Source: Adiantum capillus-veneris (taxonomy: Eukaryota; Streptophyta; Polypodiopsida; Polypodiales; Pteridaceae). Taken from it: a stretch of 64,000 bases of DNA. The first letter of the stretch is position 1; each line of letters opens with the position of its first letter. The stretch spans positions 80,800,278-80,864,277 of the forward strand of contig CM043967.1 in NCBI GenBank assembly GCA_014529385.2, read 5' to 3'. Of this stretch, positions 23,674 through 34,546 are shown piece by piece. The position numbers and the translations under genes were made by a program. The notes below the pieces were generated by a model. It was not told the DNA's origin. It did no database searches and saw nothing but the letters and a program-made list of their open reading frames with translations.

Positions 23674-25584
23674 TTGCCGACACTTGTAGGGTACCCAAAG
23701 CACATGTATTTACGCTCTGGTCGTGTGCTAGAGTCCGAACAACTAGCTAGTGCTTCGATTTACGGGGGTACTCACTATCCTTCCACGCTAGGGTCTACGC
23801 CCTCGGCGGGGACCCAAGGTAGTGCAACCCAAGACCCAAATATAGCGGCTAGCGACTCTTCCTCTGACTACGATATTATGGAAGATCATCTTACACAAAT
23901 CCCCGGGGGAACAAATGAAACAGTGCCTAGCTGGGCCCAACAACCTGGAACTAGTGTTTTTAGCCGTTTGATGGAAACTTTTAGTAGAGCTACGTGCTCT
24001 GAACCTACAGCTAGTGAAGTAAACGAAGGGGGTGGGGAAGTAGAATCACCATTCACATCTCCTGTAGACCCCACACTCCCTCAGAGTGTCCACGTGGATA
24101 TTCTACCTACCTCATTTAATGAGGGCCCTATCGAGCTACCACCTTCCAAAGTCGCCTCTAAGGTAGCGGTGACTAAAAGTCAAAACACGGAAAGCAACAT
24201 TGCATCCACCTCACGGAAACCCTCTAGTACACCAAGTTTGGACGGGGTATTTCTCAATGAAAATTGGGAATATGACCTACACACGGAGACTTTGACCGAC
24301 CTATACATGGGCTACACATACCATTTGGGTTGGTTAGAAATTGTACAATCCACATCTAGTGCCACTAGTCTGGAGGAACAACAACACATGATCTGCAATG
24401 TCATCCATAGGATTATCCAGTTCGAGAGGCAAAATCAAGGAATAAACATACCTTCGACGGGTCCTATGCGATTTTTAGACACGGGCAAAGGGAAACAACC
24501 CACTCTATCACAAATGGAGACTCCCCCAGTGAGTCCCATCGATCCCCCATATGTTGTTTCGCCAGAGGTCTCAATGCAATCTGAGCCCACAAGTGATAGC
24601 TTTACTTTTCCAAGTCTAGCTCATCTTTCCCTGGATGACACCACAGATACCATGCCTACCCCAATGATGGGCATGCCAAGAAACACACCATGGACCTCGT
24701 TTGTTAGTAAAGCACCGCTACATGGTAGCTCAATGCCTGCAACAGTACCTACAAGTGTGTACCAATCGTATGCACCTATGGGTCCACGTACTCATGTAGT
24801 CCCTACCCCTCCCATTGTTTCAACTACCTATGCTCCACAACCACAATACACAAGTTCTTATTTCCATGGGACTATACCAGCTAGCATTAGCATGTCACAT
24901 CCGACGTTTGCTATGCCTAGAGCCACTTATATAAACTATGGACCACCACATGGCACAACATCGTACCCAACGTGGAACCCAAGGGCTTCCTATGCGCCAA
25001 GCCCAATGCCAATACCTACTCCACATGTAGTCTCTAGAGCGCTTTCACCCACGGTACCTGCTCACTTAGGTGACTTGGCAACATTTGCTCAAGCTATTGG
25101 TCGATCTATTGCTGAGAATATGCGTAACACGCCTGATACAGAGCCTAGAAGTAAGGCAGTACAAATAGCCAAGCTCACACAAAAATTTAGTGGAGACGGG
25201 GATGTGAGAAAGCATATCGAAGTGTTTGAACAAATATGCTATTCTCTAGGAGAACACAATGACCTACATAAGAGCAATTCTTTAAGCTTAACCTTAAGTG
25301 GAAAGGCTGGGGATTGGTATAGAACCCTAAGGGTGGAAGAAAAAACGATTTACCCTACTCTTAGGAGGCTGTTCTTAAAAGAATACATACGAGAGGGACT
25401 GCTTTGGGGTGTAGCCTCTCAGCTCCTGAAAGCACAACGAGAGGAAGGAGAGTCAGTAAGAGACTTTATAAGTCACTTGAAGCATTTGAATTCTCGTTGT
25501 AATCCAATGAGCGCTTCAACAATAACCAATTGCTTGATAGATTCATTAAGGGATTACGACATGAGGATATCTACAATGGCCTAG
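23674..25584 (+). CDS. Gag N-terminal part of element H
   Basis: 636 codons. The first ~480 residues are serine/threonine/proline-rich and low in complexity. From about residue 490 a Retrotrans_gag-type domain appears: K-L-T-Q-K-F-S-G-D-G-D, then a tryptophan-containing G-K-A-G-D-W-Y, then F-L-K-E-Y-I-R-E. The family's continuation lies in the other frame from about 25506, where N-E-R-F-N-N-N-Q-L-L-D-R-F leads into the rest of the domain. Moving to it needs a -1 shift near CCAATG at 25503-25509. Whether this is a programmed slip or a disabling indel cannot be told; no classic slippery heptamer is obvious. Structural capsid protein if expressed. Confidence 0.7.
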   Translation: MPTLVGYPKHMYLRSGRVLESEQLASASIYGGTHYPSTLGSTPSAGTQGSATQDPNIAASDSSSDYDIMEDHLTQIPGGTNETVPSWAQQPGTSVFSRLMETFSRATCSEPTASEVNEGGGEVESPFTSPVDPTLPQSVHVDILPTSFNEGPIELPPSKVASKVAVTKSQNTESNIASTSRKPSSTPSLDGVFLNENWEYDLHTETLTDLYMGYTYHLGWLEIVQSTSSATSLEEQQHMICNVIHRIIQFERQNQGINIPSTGPMRFLDTGKGKQPTLSQMETPPVSPIDPPYVVSPEVSMQSEPTSDSFTFPSLAHLSLDDTTDTMPTPMMGMPRNTPWTSFVSKAPLHGSSMPATVPTSVYQSYAPMGPRTHVVPTPPIVSTTYAPQPQYTSSYFHGTIPASISMSHPTFAMPRATYINYGPPHGTTSYPTWNPRASYAPSPMPIPTPHVVSRALSPTVPAHLGDLATFAQAIGRSIAENMRNTPDTEPRSKAVQIAKLTQKFSGDGDVRKHIEVFEQICYSLGEHNDLHKSNSLSLTLSGKAGDWYRTLRVEEKTIYPTLRRLFLKEYIREGLLWGVASQLLKAQREEGESVRDFISHLKHLNSRCNPMSASTITNCLIDSLRDYDMRISTMA

Positions 25585-28409
25585 TCATTAGAGGTATCAC
25601 CACTTGGGAAGCAGTCACCACCAATGCGATCCAATTGGAGGATAATTTAATGATTCAAGGAGAAAGAGTGTCTGTTGAGCCTAAATCTATTAGCTCGCAA
25701 GCATCAGGGCATCAGCCAATGACCCTAAAGCCTATTGCTAAGGAGCCAAAGATATCTGAGATGACTTTAGCAGATCTCACCAAGGCTATTCAAGAGAGTC
25801 TTAGAGACAATCGTGCTCCGCAAAACAATCATATGTATCCAAGAAGGGAGCAACAATGGTGCTCAGTATGCTATGGACCGCATAGTACCATTGAATGCCC
25901 TACTTTTAGAGTAAAATTCAATGGGAACTGCAATGCATGTGGGAGGTATGGTCATCAAGCTATGGATTGCATAGTATTTAAGCGTGCGATGGCCAATATA
26001 CCAACCTTAGCATGGACAGACACACCTCGAGTGCCTGCCTTGATGCTGGCCCCACCTCTTGAACAAACATCACAACACATGGTCCCTAGGGCCCAAAATG
26101 TTGTTCAAACAACACCCTTACCACCTCCAGTGCTAGGACCGCAACCACCACATCCGAGAATCACTTCTGTGAATCAAGTGGGTTGTGAGTCATCTATTTC
26201 TTGTTTGGAAGGCTATGAGGAAGATATAGATCCTAATATCGCCTATGGGATGGATGTGCTTGAAGAAATTCCACAATACTACATGGAGGACTATTGGGGA
26301 CAAGTCAAACCTGTCTATCAAGTAGCTGCTCTTGCGGCAAGAGGCCAAAATATCAATTACACTGCTAAGAGACCACCTCTTCAATGCTATGAGTGTGGAG
26401 GTTCACATCGTGTAGCCGAGTGTCCTATTAGGCTACAAAAGAATGCCACACTAATGCAAACCAATCAAGCGAGCACGTCTACAATGCCGATACTCATGTG
26501 TAATCGATGTGGCATAGATCATTTGATTGCCCAATGTCCAAATAGTCCAAATGCACCGAAGATCACGCCATTAAACTTGATTGAAGTTACCGAGGAGCCA
26601 TCACCAAGTACACCCGTGGTACCAATAAACGTACTCACACGATCGATGCTCCAAAAACAATATATTCTTGAGGAAAGAGACACGGCATCAATTGCCCAAT
26701 CTCAGAAAAAGAAGAAAACACGAAGAAAGAGATCGCAAAAAGTAGCGAAGTCAGACCCCAGTTCAAAGACCAACATAGGGACTAGTGACGACCCCGTATA
26801 TATGAACGACGTTGAAGAAGATTCTGATTCAGGTGAAACCATGGAGACCAAAACGACCATTAACATAGAAACCAACAAGGAAGATCTTCATGAGCCACAA
26901 TGGCCAGGATCCAAAAAGAAGATAGGAACTTACCCAAACCCTACAGAGGAGATTGAGCGGGTCAAGCAATTAAGGATTTTGGTAGAAGATACCCAAAGGG
27001 ATCTAGAACCAGCACCTAGGAAGATCCAGATTACAGACACCGTGTTCCCTACGCAACAACAACCTCACCAAGTCCATAGACCCTTGGACATACCTAGTGT
27101 CATCCAAGAAGAAAGTGACTTAAAGTCATGGGAAAGTGGGCGTACTCACTTCTTGATGGAAAGAATGTTTACAGAGGGACTACCTGATCCTATCGAAGAA
27201 ATGGAGATCCCCTCTTCCCCACGTCAAGGGACTCAAGGGCAAAAGGTGCCATTAAACATTGCCAAATTGATGGATTTCACGTCTTCAGAAGTTAGAACCA
27301 CCATCATGTCCAAACTATATAAAGACCCCGAGCTAGTTTCAGCTCTTCGAGCCTTCCTCAATGGAGAACTGAAGTTTGGGCTACCACAATTTGCACAGAT
27401 GAATGGAGCTGGGGAGATGCCAATAGAGGAGGAACACTTAGATCCACAACCCAACCTAGATGAGAACCTTGTTATAGAAATACCTGTTAACAAGTTGGGA
27501 CAATACTTTGAGGGTGATGAATCCAATGCGACCATACCAATCACTACTAAGGGATTAACTGTGAAGGGAATCCTTGATGGTGGCGCTGGGGTTAGCATTG
27601 TGACTAAAAATTGCTGGGAAACTATGGGAAGACCTCACCTTGCGACCACAACCATAGTAGTGAAGATGGCCAATGGGTCTATTGTTAAACCTATTGGGAT
27701 GCTAGAAGATCTCAAGATCAAGGTCTTTGGACATAAAATAAGGATTACCTTTATTGTTATGGATTTCTCCAAACACACTATGGCATCGGAGATGATCTTA
27801 GGACGTCCTTTCATGAGGGAAGCAAAAATGGTGCATGACTGGTCTAAAAACCATGTCTACTTGCAGTTCCAAGATTCTGTCATTCGAGTGGATCTTGTAA
27901 CGGGTCGAGCACATCCTCTAGAAAACAGGTTTATAATTGATCATAGATCTGACACCACAGTTCACTCGGCCCCATTGCAGTATTGTTACACGTGTAAAGC
28001 GCACACTGATGTTGGGCAAGATTCTCCTTATATGGATGTACTACCTGGGATGACTGAGTCGGACAATGTGGATTGGGTCCACCTAGCAGCAACCATAGAC
28101 ACTTGGGGGAATAGGGGGACGACATGGGTAACACCTGAGGGGGATGAAATGCCGGTACCCTTAAATATGCTACAAGCAATGCATATAGCTTCTGACAAGA
28201 CTCATCCTAATATAACGAAGAAAACATACAAGTGGGTCCCTAAAGCTTCTTTAGTGACGATGGCTAGTACTAAAAAACGAAAGCCTTATAAGAAACGTAC
28301 CACTCGCCCCAAGAAAAGTAAGAAAACATGGCGCTGGATACCTAAACGATTATTGGAAGCCCAAGGCTACTATCGAGGAAATGATCAAATTTGGGTGCCA
28401 AAACCTTAA
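25506..28409 (+). CDS. Gag C-terminal part and protease of element H
   Basis: Open frame of about 965 codons with no ATG needed if reached by -1 shift; the first near-cognate start is TTG at 25530. Three CCHC-like zinc knuckles occur: C-N-A-C-G-R-Y-G-H (near 25930), C-Y-E-C-G-G-S-H-R (near 26385) and C-N-R-C-G-I-D-H (near 26500). A retropepsin-like domain follows with L-D-G-G-A-G-V-S-I-V (near 27570), where the usual D-T/S-G is D-G-G, and I-L-G-R-P-F (near 27800). The D-G-G-A-G-V form is shared by many plant Gypsy proteins. The C-terminus is basic with repeated W-V-P-K or W-I-P-K motifs. It ends at TAA 28407-28409. Confidence 0.75.
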   Translation, partial: NERFNNNQLLDRFIKGLRHEDIYNGLVIRGITTWEAVTTNAIQLEDNLMIQGERVSVEPKSISSQASGHQPMTLKPIAKEPKISEMTLADLTKAIQESLRDNRAPQNNHMYPRREQQWCSVCYGPHSTIECPTFRVKFNGNCNACGRYGHQAMDCIVFKRAMANIPTLAWTDTPRVPALMLAPPLEQTSQHMVPRAQNVVQTTPLPPPVLGPQPPHPRITSVNQVGCESSISCLEGYEEDIDPNIAYGMDVLEEIPQYYMEDYWGQVKPVYQVAALAARGQNINYTAKRPPLQCYECGGSHRVAECPIRLQKNATLMQTNQASTSTMPILMCNRCGIDHLIAQCPNSPNAPKITPLNLIEVTEEPSPSTPVVPINVLTRSMLQKQYILEERDTASIAQSQKKKKTRRKRSQKVAKSDPSSKTNIGTSDDPVYMNDVEEDSDSGETMETKTTINIETNKEDLHEPQWPGSKKKIGTYPNPTEEIERVKQLRILVEDTQRDLEPAPRKIQITDTVFPTQQQPHQVHRPLDIPSVIQEESDLKSWESGRTHFLMERMFTEGLPDPIEEMEIPSSPRQGTQGQKVPLNIAKLMDFTSSEVRTTIMSKLYKDPELVSALRAFLNGELKFGLPQFAQMNGAGEMPIEEEHLDPQPNLDENLVIEIPVNKLGQYFEGDESNATIPITTKGLTVKGILDGGAGVSIVTKNCWETMGRPHLATTTIVVKMANGSIVKPIGMLEDLKIKVFGHKIRITFIVMDFSKHTMASEMILGRPFMREAKMVHDWSKNHVYLQFQDSVIRVDLVTGRAHPLENRFIIDHRSDTTVHSAPLQYCYTCKAHTDVGQDSPYMDVLPGMTESDNVDWVHLAATIDTWGNRGTTWVTPEGDEMPVPLNMLQAMHIASDKTHPNITKKTYKWVPKASLVTMASTKKRKPYKKRTTRPKKSKKTWRWIPKRLLEAQGYYRGNDQIWVPKP

Positions 28410-28868
28410 TTGTGTTCTTACCTGTCACCTGATCCATATGAACCCACTCTTGTAGCTCCAAAACAAATTGACAATCGCGGAAAGAAAAAAATCATAGAAT
28501 GCTATACACCCGCTCCAGAGCTAGTTTGGGTACCAAAGAAAGAACAATTTGTTCCACCTAGCTCAGGAAGGGGGGAGTCCCATGAAGCTTCTAGCTCCTC
28601 ATATAATGCATCCATAGAGGTAAAATCTTCTCCACAGCCTCCACCTAAAATAGTGGACCTCCATAAAGCTACAAAGGAATCCACACTTCCCAGCGTTCAA
28701 GAATCACCTGATGAACCACTTCAAGTCCGATCCTGGGAGAGTATCTTACCACCCTTGCAACTCGATGAGGAACCTAAGGTAATAGAAAACTACTGGCAAA
28801 AATCCTCACCTATTATCGACTGGAACAATTGGTTTCAAAGGGTGACGAGCACATTTCAAACGATATGA
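28410..28868 (+). pseudogene. In-frame extension of element H protein after a stop
   Basis: The same frame stays open for 152 more codons after the single TAA at 28407-28409. It carries another L-V-W-V-P-K-K copy of the W-V-P-K motif, so the stop probably interrupts an older longer protein. No conserved domain recognised. Confidence 0.5.
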
Positions 28869-30515
28869 TCTACCCAAGGAAGGGGGGAATGTTTGCTGAC
28901 AGTCATCATTCACTCACTCCTCTCTCAACCTTGTTTCCCTGACCTCTCAATTTTCCAATCTTAGGGAATGTATATATAAAGTCTTATACTCACAAAAAAT
29001 GAAAAAAATAAATAAAGAGCAAGAGCAATTAGCAAACGAGTATGCACAATAAAAGTCAAAACATTGACCAGACCTACACATTCACATTCGGTACACTGAA
29101 ACAGAGACCTATGTCATTAAACACCTTTGATCCTCATCACTCAAGTGACGGAGGGTAGGTAGAATTAGTACGATAGGAGTGTTTCTCTTTGAGAGTTGAG
29201 TGATTAGCAAAGTTCTTTTTTCCCACTGATGTGCCTCCTAGAGGTATTCCTTGTGTTTCCTAGTGTGTACAGGAGCGTGTTGCTGTTGTTAGGATTTGGA
29301 CCTTCATGGGATTTTTCTCTCATTCACACTTCAAATCAAGCGCGATCATCAACATAAACAGGTGTTTCTTGTCCATTAGCATTGCCCCTTATCTTTTTTT
29401 GCATCTATGATTGTCTGCTTTGATTGTGATTGGTAGCATAATATTCAGCGCATTTGCTTAGTACCAAACATTAAATTCAATGAATTTTTTGTCATAATCA
29501 CTTGTCTAGATTTAAAAATCAAGCAGTCCGACTAAGCTAGTTTGACCAAGTTAGGTGTTAGAGATCTTCTCTTAATACCATGGGGAATGCCTTCCTAATA
29601 ATCAATGGTTACTTAGGTTCTTAATCCGATTTAGGTAGCATTGTGTGAAATATACTAGGGCTTTCTAGTGGGCTTGACCGTATTGACCTTTAACTTAAGT
29701 ATTATAAAGGGAGTTTACTTGTGTGATGAGCCTGGGAGGTGTATCAGTGTTATATGACCCCCCAAAGTTACAAAATTAAAATGCTGAAGATGAACAAACA
29801 AAAAATCAAAGTGCCACATTGTAAAATCTTAAGTTGGAAGAGAAATCTCAGCTTGATTGGGTACTTCACTCACATGTATCGCCTATGGTACTAGAGCCCT
29901 AGAGGTTCCCAGTGTGGGCGCTTTTCCTTGAAAAGCAAAAAACTCAAGGCATACAAAATAAGCACACACATCAAAATTGAATCACTGTGAAAAGACTTTG
30001 GGGGGTCAAAGAAAAGATAATCAGTCAGGCGATGATTTCATGAGAAATTCCTTTTATCGTAGCTTAACTACAGGTCTTTTAGGTATAGCCTCTAGTTAGC
30101 CCTCGAACATGAAATACTTGGCTCTCGCGATTAAACAACTTAATTGACCAGAGAAAATTAAGAAGCTTACCCATGGTATTCATAGTCGATCTCTAATGCC
30201 TTTCGACCGTTAAATTAGCGACCCCAGACTTGTTTAATTTTTTACCTTTACATCTGTTTATGCATTTGATTATATTGCAATTTAATGTTTATTGCTGACA
30301 AATTGTTTAAAATTATATTACTAATCAATTTGTCTGCCTAAAACTGCATATGCTTTTTAATCGCTTATGAGAATGCAATTACTGTGCCAATGTTGTTTGA
30401 TTTTGAAGTGACTGAAGAAGGCTAAGGACATTCATCTCAAATGCTCTTCCACCTCGACGAACGAGCTTTAACTCAATAGCTTCCGAGGACGGAATCTACA
30501 TCAGGAAGGGGGGCA
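28869..30515 (+). other. Non-coding 3' interior of element H
   Basis: No coding series. AGGAAGGGGGG occurs at about 28564 and 28876, matching the true polypurine tract next to the 3' LTR at about 30503, so internal purine tracts may act as extra plus-strand primers or mark earlier element ends. Confidence 0.6.
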
Positions 30516-30851
30516 TGTTAACCCTCACGGCTCACGGACACCCTATCACCTACGACAGACGTTGTAATCTACGGCGGACATTGTATTATTTATTTGGTAG
30601 AGTCAGGTACCGGGCTTGTCGGTCCAATAGGAAAAGGGTAAGAGTGATCGCCGATGAGAGGCGCACTCTAACTTGAACATTCAAGGGATTAGTTGGCTAA
30701 GTATGGGCGTCCAAGTGTGAATGGGGCGAGCTCATATAAAAGTCAACTAAACCTAAAATTCACTCATTCTCTCATTTGTGCAATAGAAGAGTGCTCTTGC
30801 TCCATCTCCATCTCCATCTTCTTCTTCTTCACCTCATTGAGTGTGTGTGTA

Positions 30852-30893
<42 letters not shown>

Positions 30894-31135
30894 TGTGGAC
30901 GATCGAGCATTACGAAGGCACGACGGCGGTGAAGCGGTTGAGCGCAGCGTAGCGGCGTCTCCTTCTTCTTCGCAGCGAGGAATCCTCCACGAAGCAAGCG
31001 TAGAGCGGTGAGTGACACACCATCGCCTTCTTTGAGCTTACTAGTTTAGGCTGGTTGTGTGCTTGGAGCCATTTGTGGCTCGCACACGGTGTATCGGCAA
31101 GTTCCTTGCATTGACACGTGCGACATACGTGCACA
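30516..31135 (+). repeat. 3' LTR of element H
   Basis: Near-identical to 22234-22881 apart from scattered substitutions and a shorter (GT)n(GA)n tract (30840-30894). Confidence 0.9.
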
Positions 31136-31350
31136 ATGTGTATGTGTAGAATTTATTAGAATTATGCAAGGTGAAGCTTCACTTTAACATTCTAAAACAA
31201 TAGAATGCAAGAAAAGTAAAGACAGGATGTGAAATGAAAGGTAAATCTCCATCATGCACTCAAAACTATGAAGTCCCCCTAGCCCAGCCCAACATTAAGG
31301 GTTTCTAAACAACATTAAGGGTTTCTTTAGAGAGCCAAAAAGGGTAATTT

Positions 31351-31575
31351 TCTATACTATATATGAAGCACCTTAAAATTTTTAAGGAAGGAGAGACCCT
31401 CCATGTGTCACAAAAACCTTGCAAACAAAAGTGAAGGTTTAGATTTAAAATCCAAAAGTAAAGGGTGACATTGTAAGAAGTGACGGGCTTTTTAGAATGT
31501 AAAATCAATAGACTTTCTACTTTGCATAGAATAAATGTTTTAATTTAAATTGTTTAAATGTACATAACAAAAAAA
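31351..31575 (+). mobile_element. Helitron-like terminal repeat, further copy
   Basis: Begins with the same TCTATACTATATATGAAG as 21413 and 21596 and follows the same order of motifs to CTTTGCATAGAATAAAT. A short internal deletion follows GTGTCACA. Confidence 0.45.
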
Positions 31576-31803
31576 AGATAATTTTAGTGAAGATTTTGTT
31601 ATTTAATAAGAATTAAGTTTTTAAATATATATATTTGGCTTTATCTTTTCAAGGAGTTGACCAATATTGATATTTTTTTGAGATTTTTAAAAGTCTATCT
31701 TTTTTTAAGAAATCGAGAAAAAAAAAGCTTGCCTCATGTCGACTTGGTGATGTCTTGCTTTGAGGACATGCATGCAAATAAAAAGGTTGATTCACTTTAT
31801 TGG

Positions 31804-31804
31804 C

Positions 31805-31860
<56 letters not shown>

Positions 31861-32229
31861 GTCTGTATGTGTATGCACACGTGCACATGCATGAGAGAGA
31901 GAGGGAGAGAGAGAGAGAGAAAAGACTTTATCGTTGAGCTCATAGTTGGCACAATATCTCACCAAGGGTATCCTTCAAGCCCTTCCAATTTCCAAGATAT
32001 TATGGTTTTCTTCGTATTATAGTGTAATTTTAAAATGATAGCTAACGTTTTTCACCGGTAGAAAATGGACGAAACATTTGATAAAAACCAACCCTCACAT
32101 TGGCACCCCAAATGAGGAGAGAGATTGCCTAGTTGACGGACTTTTACCAGTTCTCTAAGTGTGGGCCATGCTTAGAAACCTATAAATTCTCTAAATTTTG
32201 ACAGGCAAGGGTGCCTATTAAAAATCAAC

Positions 32230-32277
<48 letters not shown>

Positions 32278-32421
32278 AATTTTTTAGCACCCAACGAATG
32301 ATGCAGCAAGGAGAAGTAGGGAGAGAGAAAGACATAGCAAAATGTTCAAGGGTGTAGGAACAATTTAAAAAGACACGAAAAGTTGCACGAGTCTTCAACA
32401 AAAGTGAATATCTAGGGGGGG

Positions 32422-32506
<85 letters not shown>

Positions 32507-32542
32507 CCAATCATAGTCCATGCAAACTACTATCCACCCTGA

Positions 32543-32589
<47 letters not shown>

Positions 32590-32600
32590 GTTTTGATACG
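31804..32600. repeat. Cluster of (GT)n and (GA)n microsatellites
   Basis: Tracts at about 31804-31858 (GT then GA), 31891-31921, 32232-32275, 32404-32502 and 32548-32590 (GT then GA), separated by 50-300 bp of unremarkable AT-rich sequence with no gene. Repeated GT-then-GA order suggests a shared origin. Confidence 0.9.
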
Positions 32601-32606
32601 GGAAGG

Positions 32607-34545
32607 TGTTAGGTTTAATGGCCATGTGGCCGACCACCCATCACTAACTCCTACTAACCTTAAGTGTACATCTATACACTTGTGTGAGCCACTAACACTA
32701 AGTACAATGTGTATTGTGCCTTAGTGCATAAGATAGAGAAGAAAGAAAGGGGACACACGGTGTGTGTTGGCTCTTCCCCTCCAACCTATGTGTGTGGCTA
32801 TGGTGGTGTATGTGTGTGTGAGTGTGCGTGCGCATTCCTCTTCCTCTTTCGTTGTGCTCCCGACTCCTCTCATTCATCTAGTATCAGAGCGGTTTTATTC
32901 CCAAAATCGCTTCTGCGTGCGCGCACTTTCAAGAGTGCAAACTGGGTTCCGACTTTGGCATCAACAAATTCAGCATTCTGAGAGCGTTTCCACCAGGCGT
33001 CCTTTGGTTCATGAGCTGAATTTTTCAGCCCTCCTTTGGTAGTTTGTGTTGCAGAGCTTTCATAGCCAGTTTATAGGTACCATTGTTGCAGTCTCTTCCA
33101 TCTACGAGAGCCCACAACTCATTGGGGAGTGTGTAGGCTCTTTCGGAGTGGCCTCATATACACACATAGAGTGGGAGTTTGACGGCATTATCTTCTTCGA
33201 CTACATGTACAGGTACAGGTACATAGAGTGGCTTAGTTATCTTTCTCTATGCTTCTCAGTCTCGATTTCCCTCTGTTACGGCATCGGCATCAACTCACAG
33301 GCTACAGGTTTCAGTGCTTGCGATATTCTGGTTCCAGTGGGAGCAGTTTTTTATGCGTACATGCATATGTTGGCTATTTTGACAGTGTTTGAGCTCTTTT
33401 GAGAGCAGTTTGACTCCCCGCAAGGATGTTTCTTTGCATGCACATGATTTTGACGCATGTTTGAGCATCGTGACAGACTTGACGTCTTTGTGGATACTGC
33501 CATTGTACGCTTTTGTGGAATCATCTTTTGGTTAGTACGATAGTCCCGACCATTTTTAAGACTTGGTCCGGATGATAGCCATTTCTGAGACTTGGCTATA
33601 CGTTTTACTGCATAACCTACATTGTTGAGGTTCGATAGCGTGAGGTTTTCATTGAGCTGGGGTATTCTCAAATGTGGAGATACCTTTAGGGATACAAGTA
33701 GCTGCGAGGAAACCATTGGCTCTGTTACACTTGGTGACAGTTACTCTTGTGACATTGTTGGCGTAGGTGATATTGCCATGGTTATGGTAAATGGGGTGAA
33801 GTTTATTATCCATAATGTGTGTCATGTTCCATACTTGACAACATCCCAATGCAGTGTTCTTTCTGTAACCAAGTTACCAACCGTTGCTTTGTGGCATAGC
33901 CCGTTAAGACATATGTCAAAGATATGTCAAAGAAGGGAATGGAGACACTCTCTCATTTGGGCTACTTACCGTCTTTGTCATTTTTTGATTTTCCCTTTTG
34001 TGAGCACTATCAATATGGAAAGCAAACACGGACACATCGTACACATTCTTTTGACAAAGAAAGAAAACCCTTAGAGCTTGTGCACAGTGATTTATGTGGG
34101 CCTATGCCTTCTAAATCCGATGGTGGTGCGTCCTATTATGTTACATTCATTGACGATGCAACACAGTATGTTTGGGTCTACACCATGAAGTCTAAAGATG
34201 AGACCTTTTCTTGCTTCAAGAAGTTCTTATTTAGTGTTGAAACTCAGTCTGAACATAAGTTGAAAGCTTTGCGCTCAGACAATGGTGGAGAATATGTCTC
34301 CAAAAAGTTTACAGACTTCTGTTCAAGTAGGGGAATTCAGCGTGAGTTTACAGGTCCTTATACCCCTGCACAATATGGTGTTGCGGAATGAATGAATAGG
34401 ACCATCCAAGAGCGGATTATGTCTATGCTATCACATGCTAATTTACCACAAGCGTTTTGGGCTAAAGCATTATACACAACTGTGTACTTGATCAATAGAT
34501 CACCACATGCTTCATTACAGTTTCGTGTACCTTTGGAGTTATATG
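32607..34545 (+). mobile_element. Truncated Copia element C
   Basis: A probable 5' LTR (32607-32876, TGTTAGG to ATTCA) is followed at once by TAGTATCAGAGC (32879-32890), one base off the Copia primer site. Then comes a leader, protease/pre-integrase remnants and integrase. Gag and the reverse transcriptase part are missing. The element stops abruptly at about 34545, where the LTR-like end of element D begins. Confidence 0.7.
33622..34545 (+). pseudogene. Copia pre-integrase and integrase remnant (element C)
   Basis: Protease-flanking and GAG-pre-integrase residues (Y-S-C-D-I-V-G-V-G-D) lead to an rve integrase core in another frame. The core holds H-S-D-L-C-G-P, R-S-D-N-G-G-E-Y and Y-T-P-A-Q-Y-G-V-A-E, the D-D-E triad positions. 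A TGA at 34389-34391 breaks it right after the catalytic Glu, and the frame resumes with N-R-T-I-Q-E-R-I-M-S-M-L. Frameshifts lie near 33900. Dead. Confidence 0.8.
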
Positions 34546-34546
34546 A

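Larger units (their letters stand above)
22234..31135 (+). mobile_element. Complete Gypsy-like LTR element H with gag-protease only
   Basis: LTRs 22234-22881 and 30516-31135 begin TGTTAACC and end GCACA. Flanking 5-bp duplication ATGTG (22229-22233 and 31136-31140) is perfect. A primer site, TGGCGCCGCTGTCGGGGA (22886-22903), resembles the tRNA-Asp-type site of plant Gypsy (Athila/Tat) elements. A purine tract (AGGAAGGGGGGCA) abuts the 3' LTR. The interior encodes a Gag-like protein with zinc knuckles and a retropepsin-like domain, but no reverse transcriptase, RNase H or integrase. This matches non-autonomous elements called LARD or TR-GAG. The 3' 1.6 kb (28869-30515) is non-coding. Confidence 0.9.
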
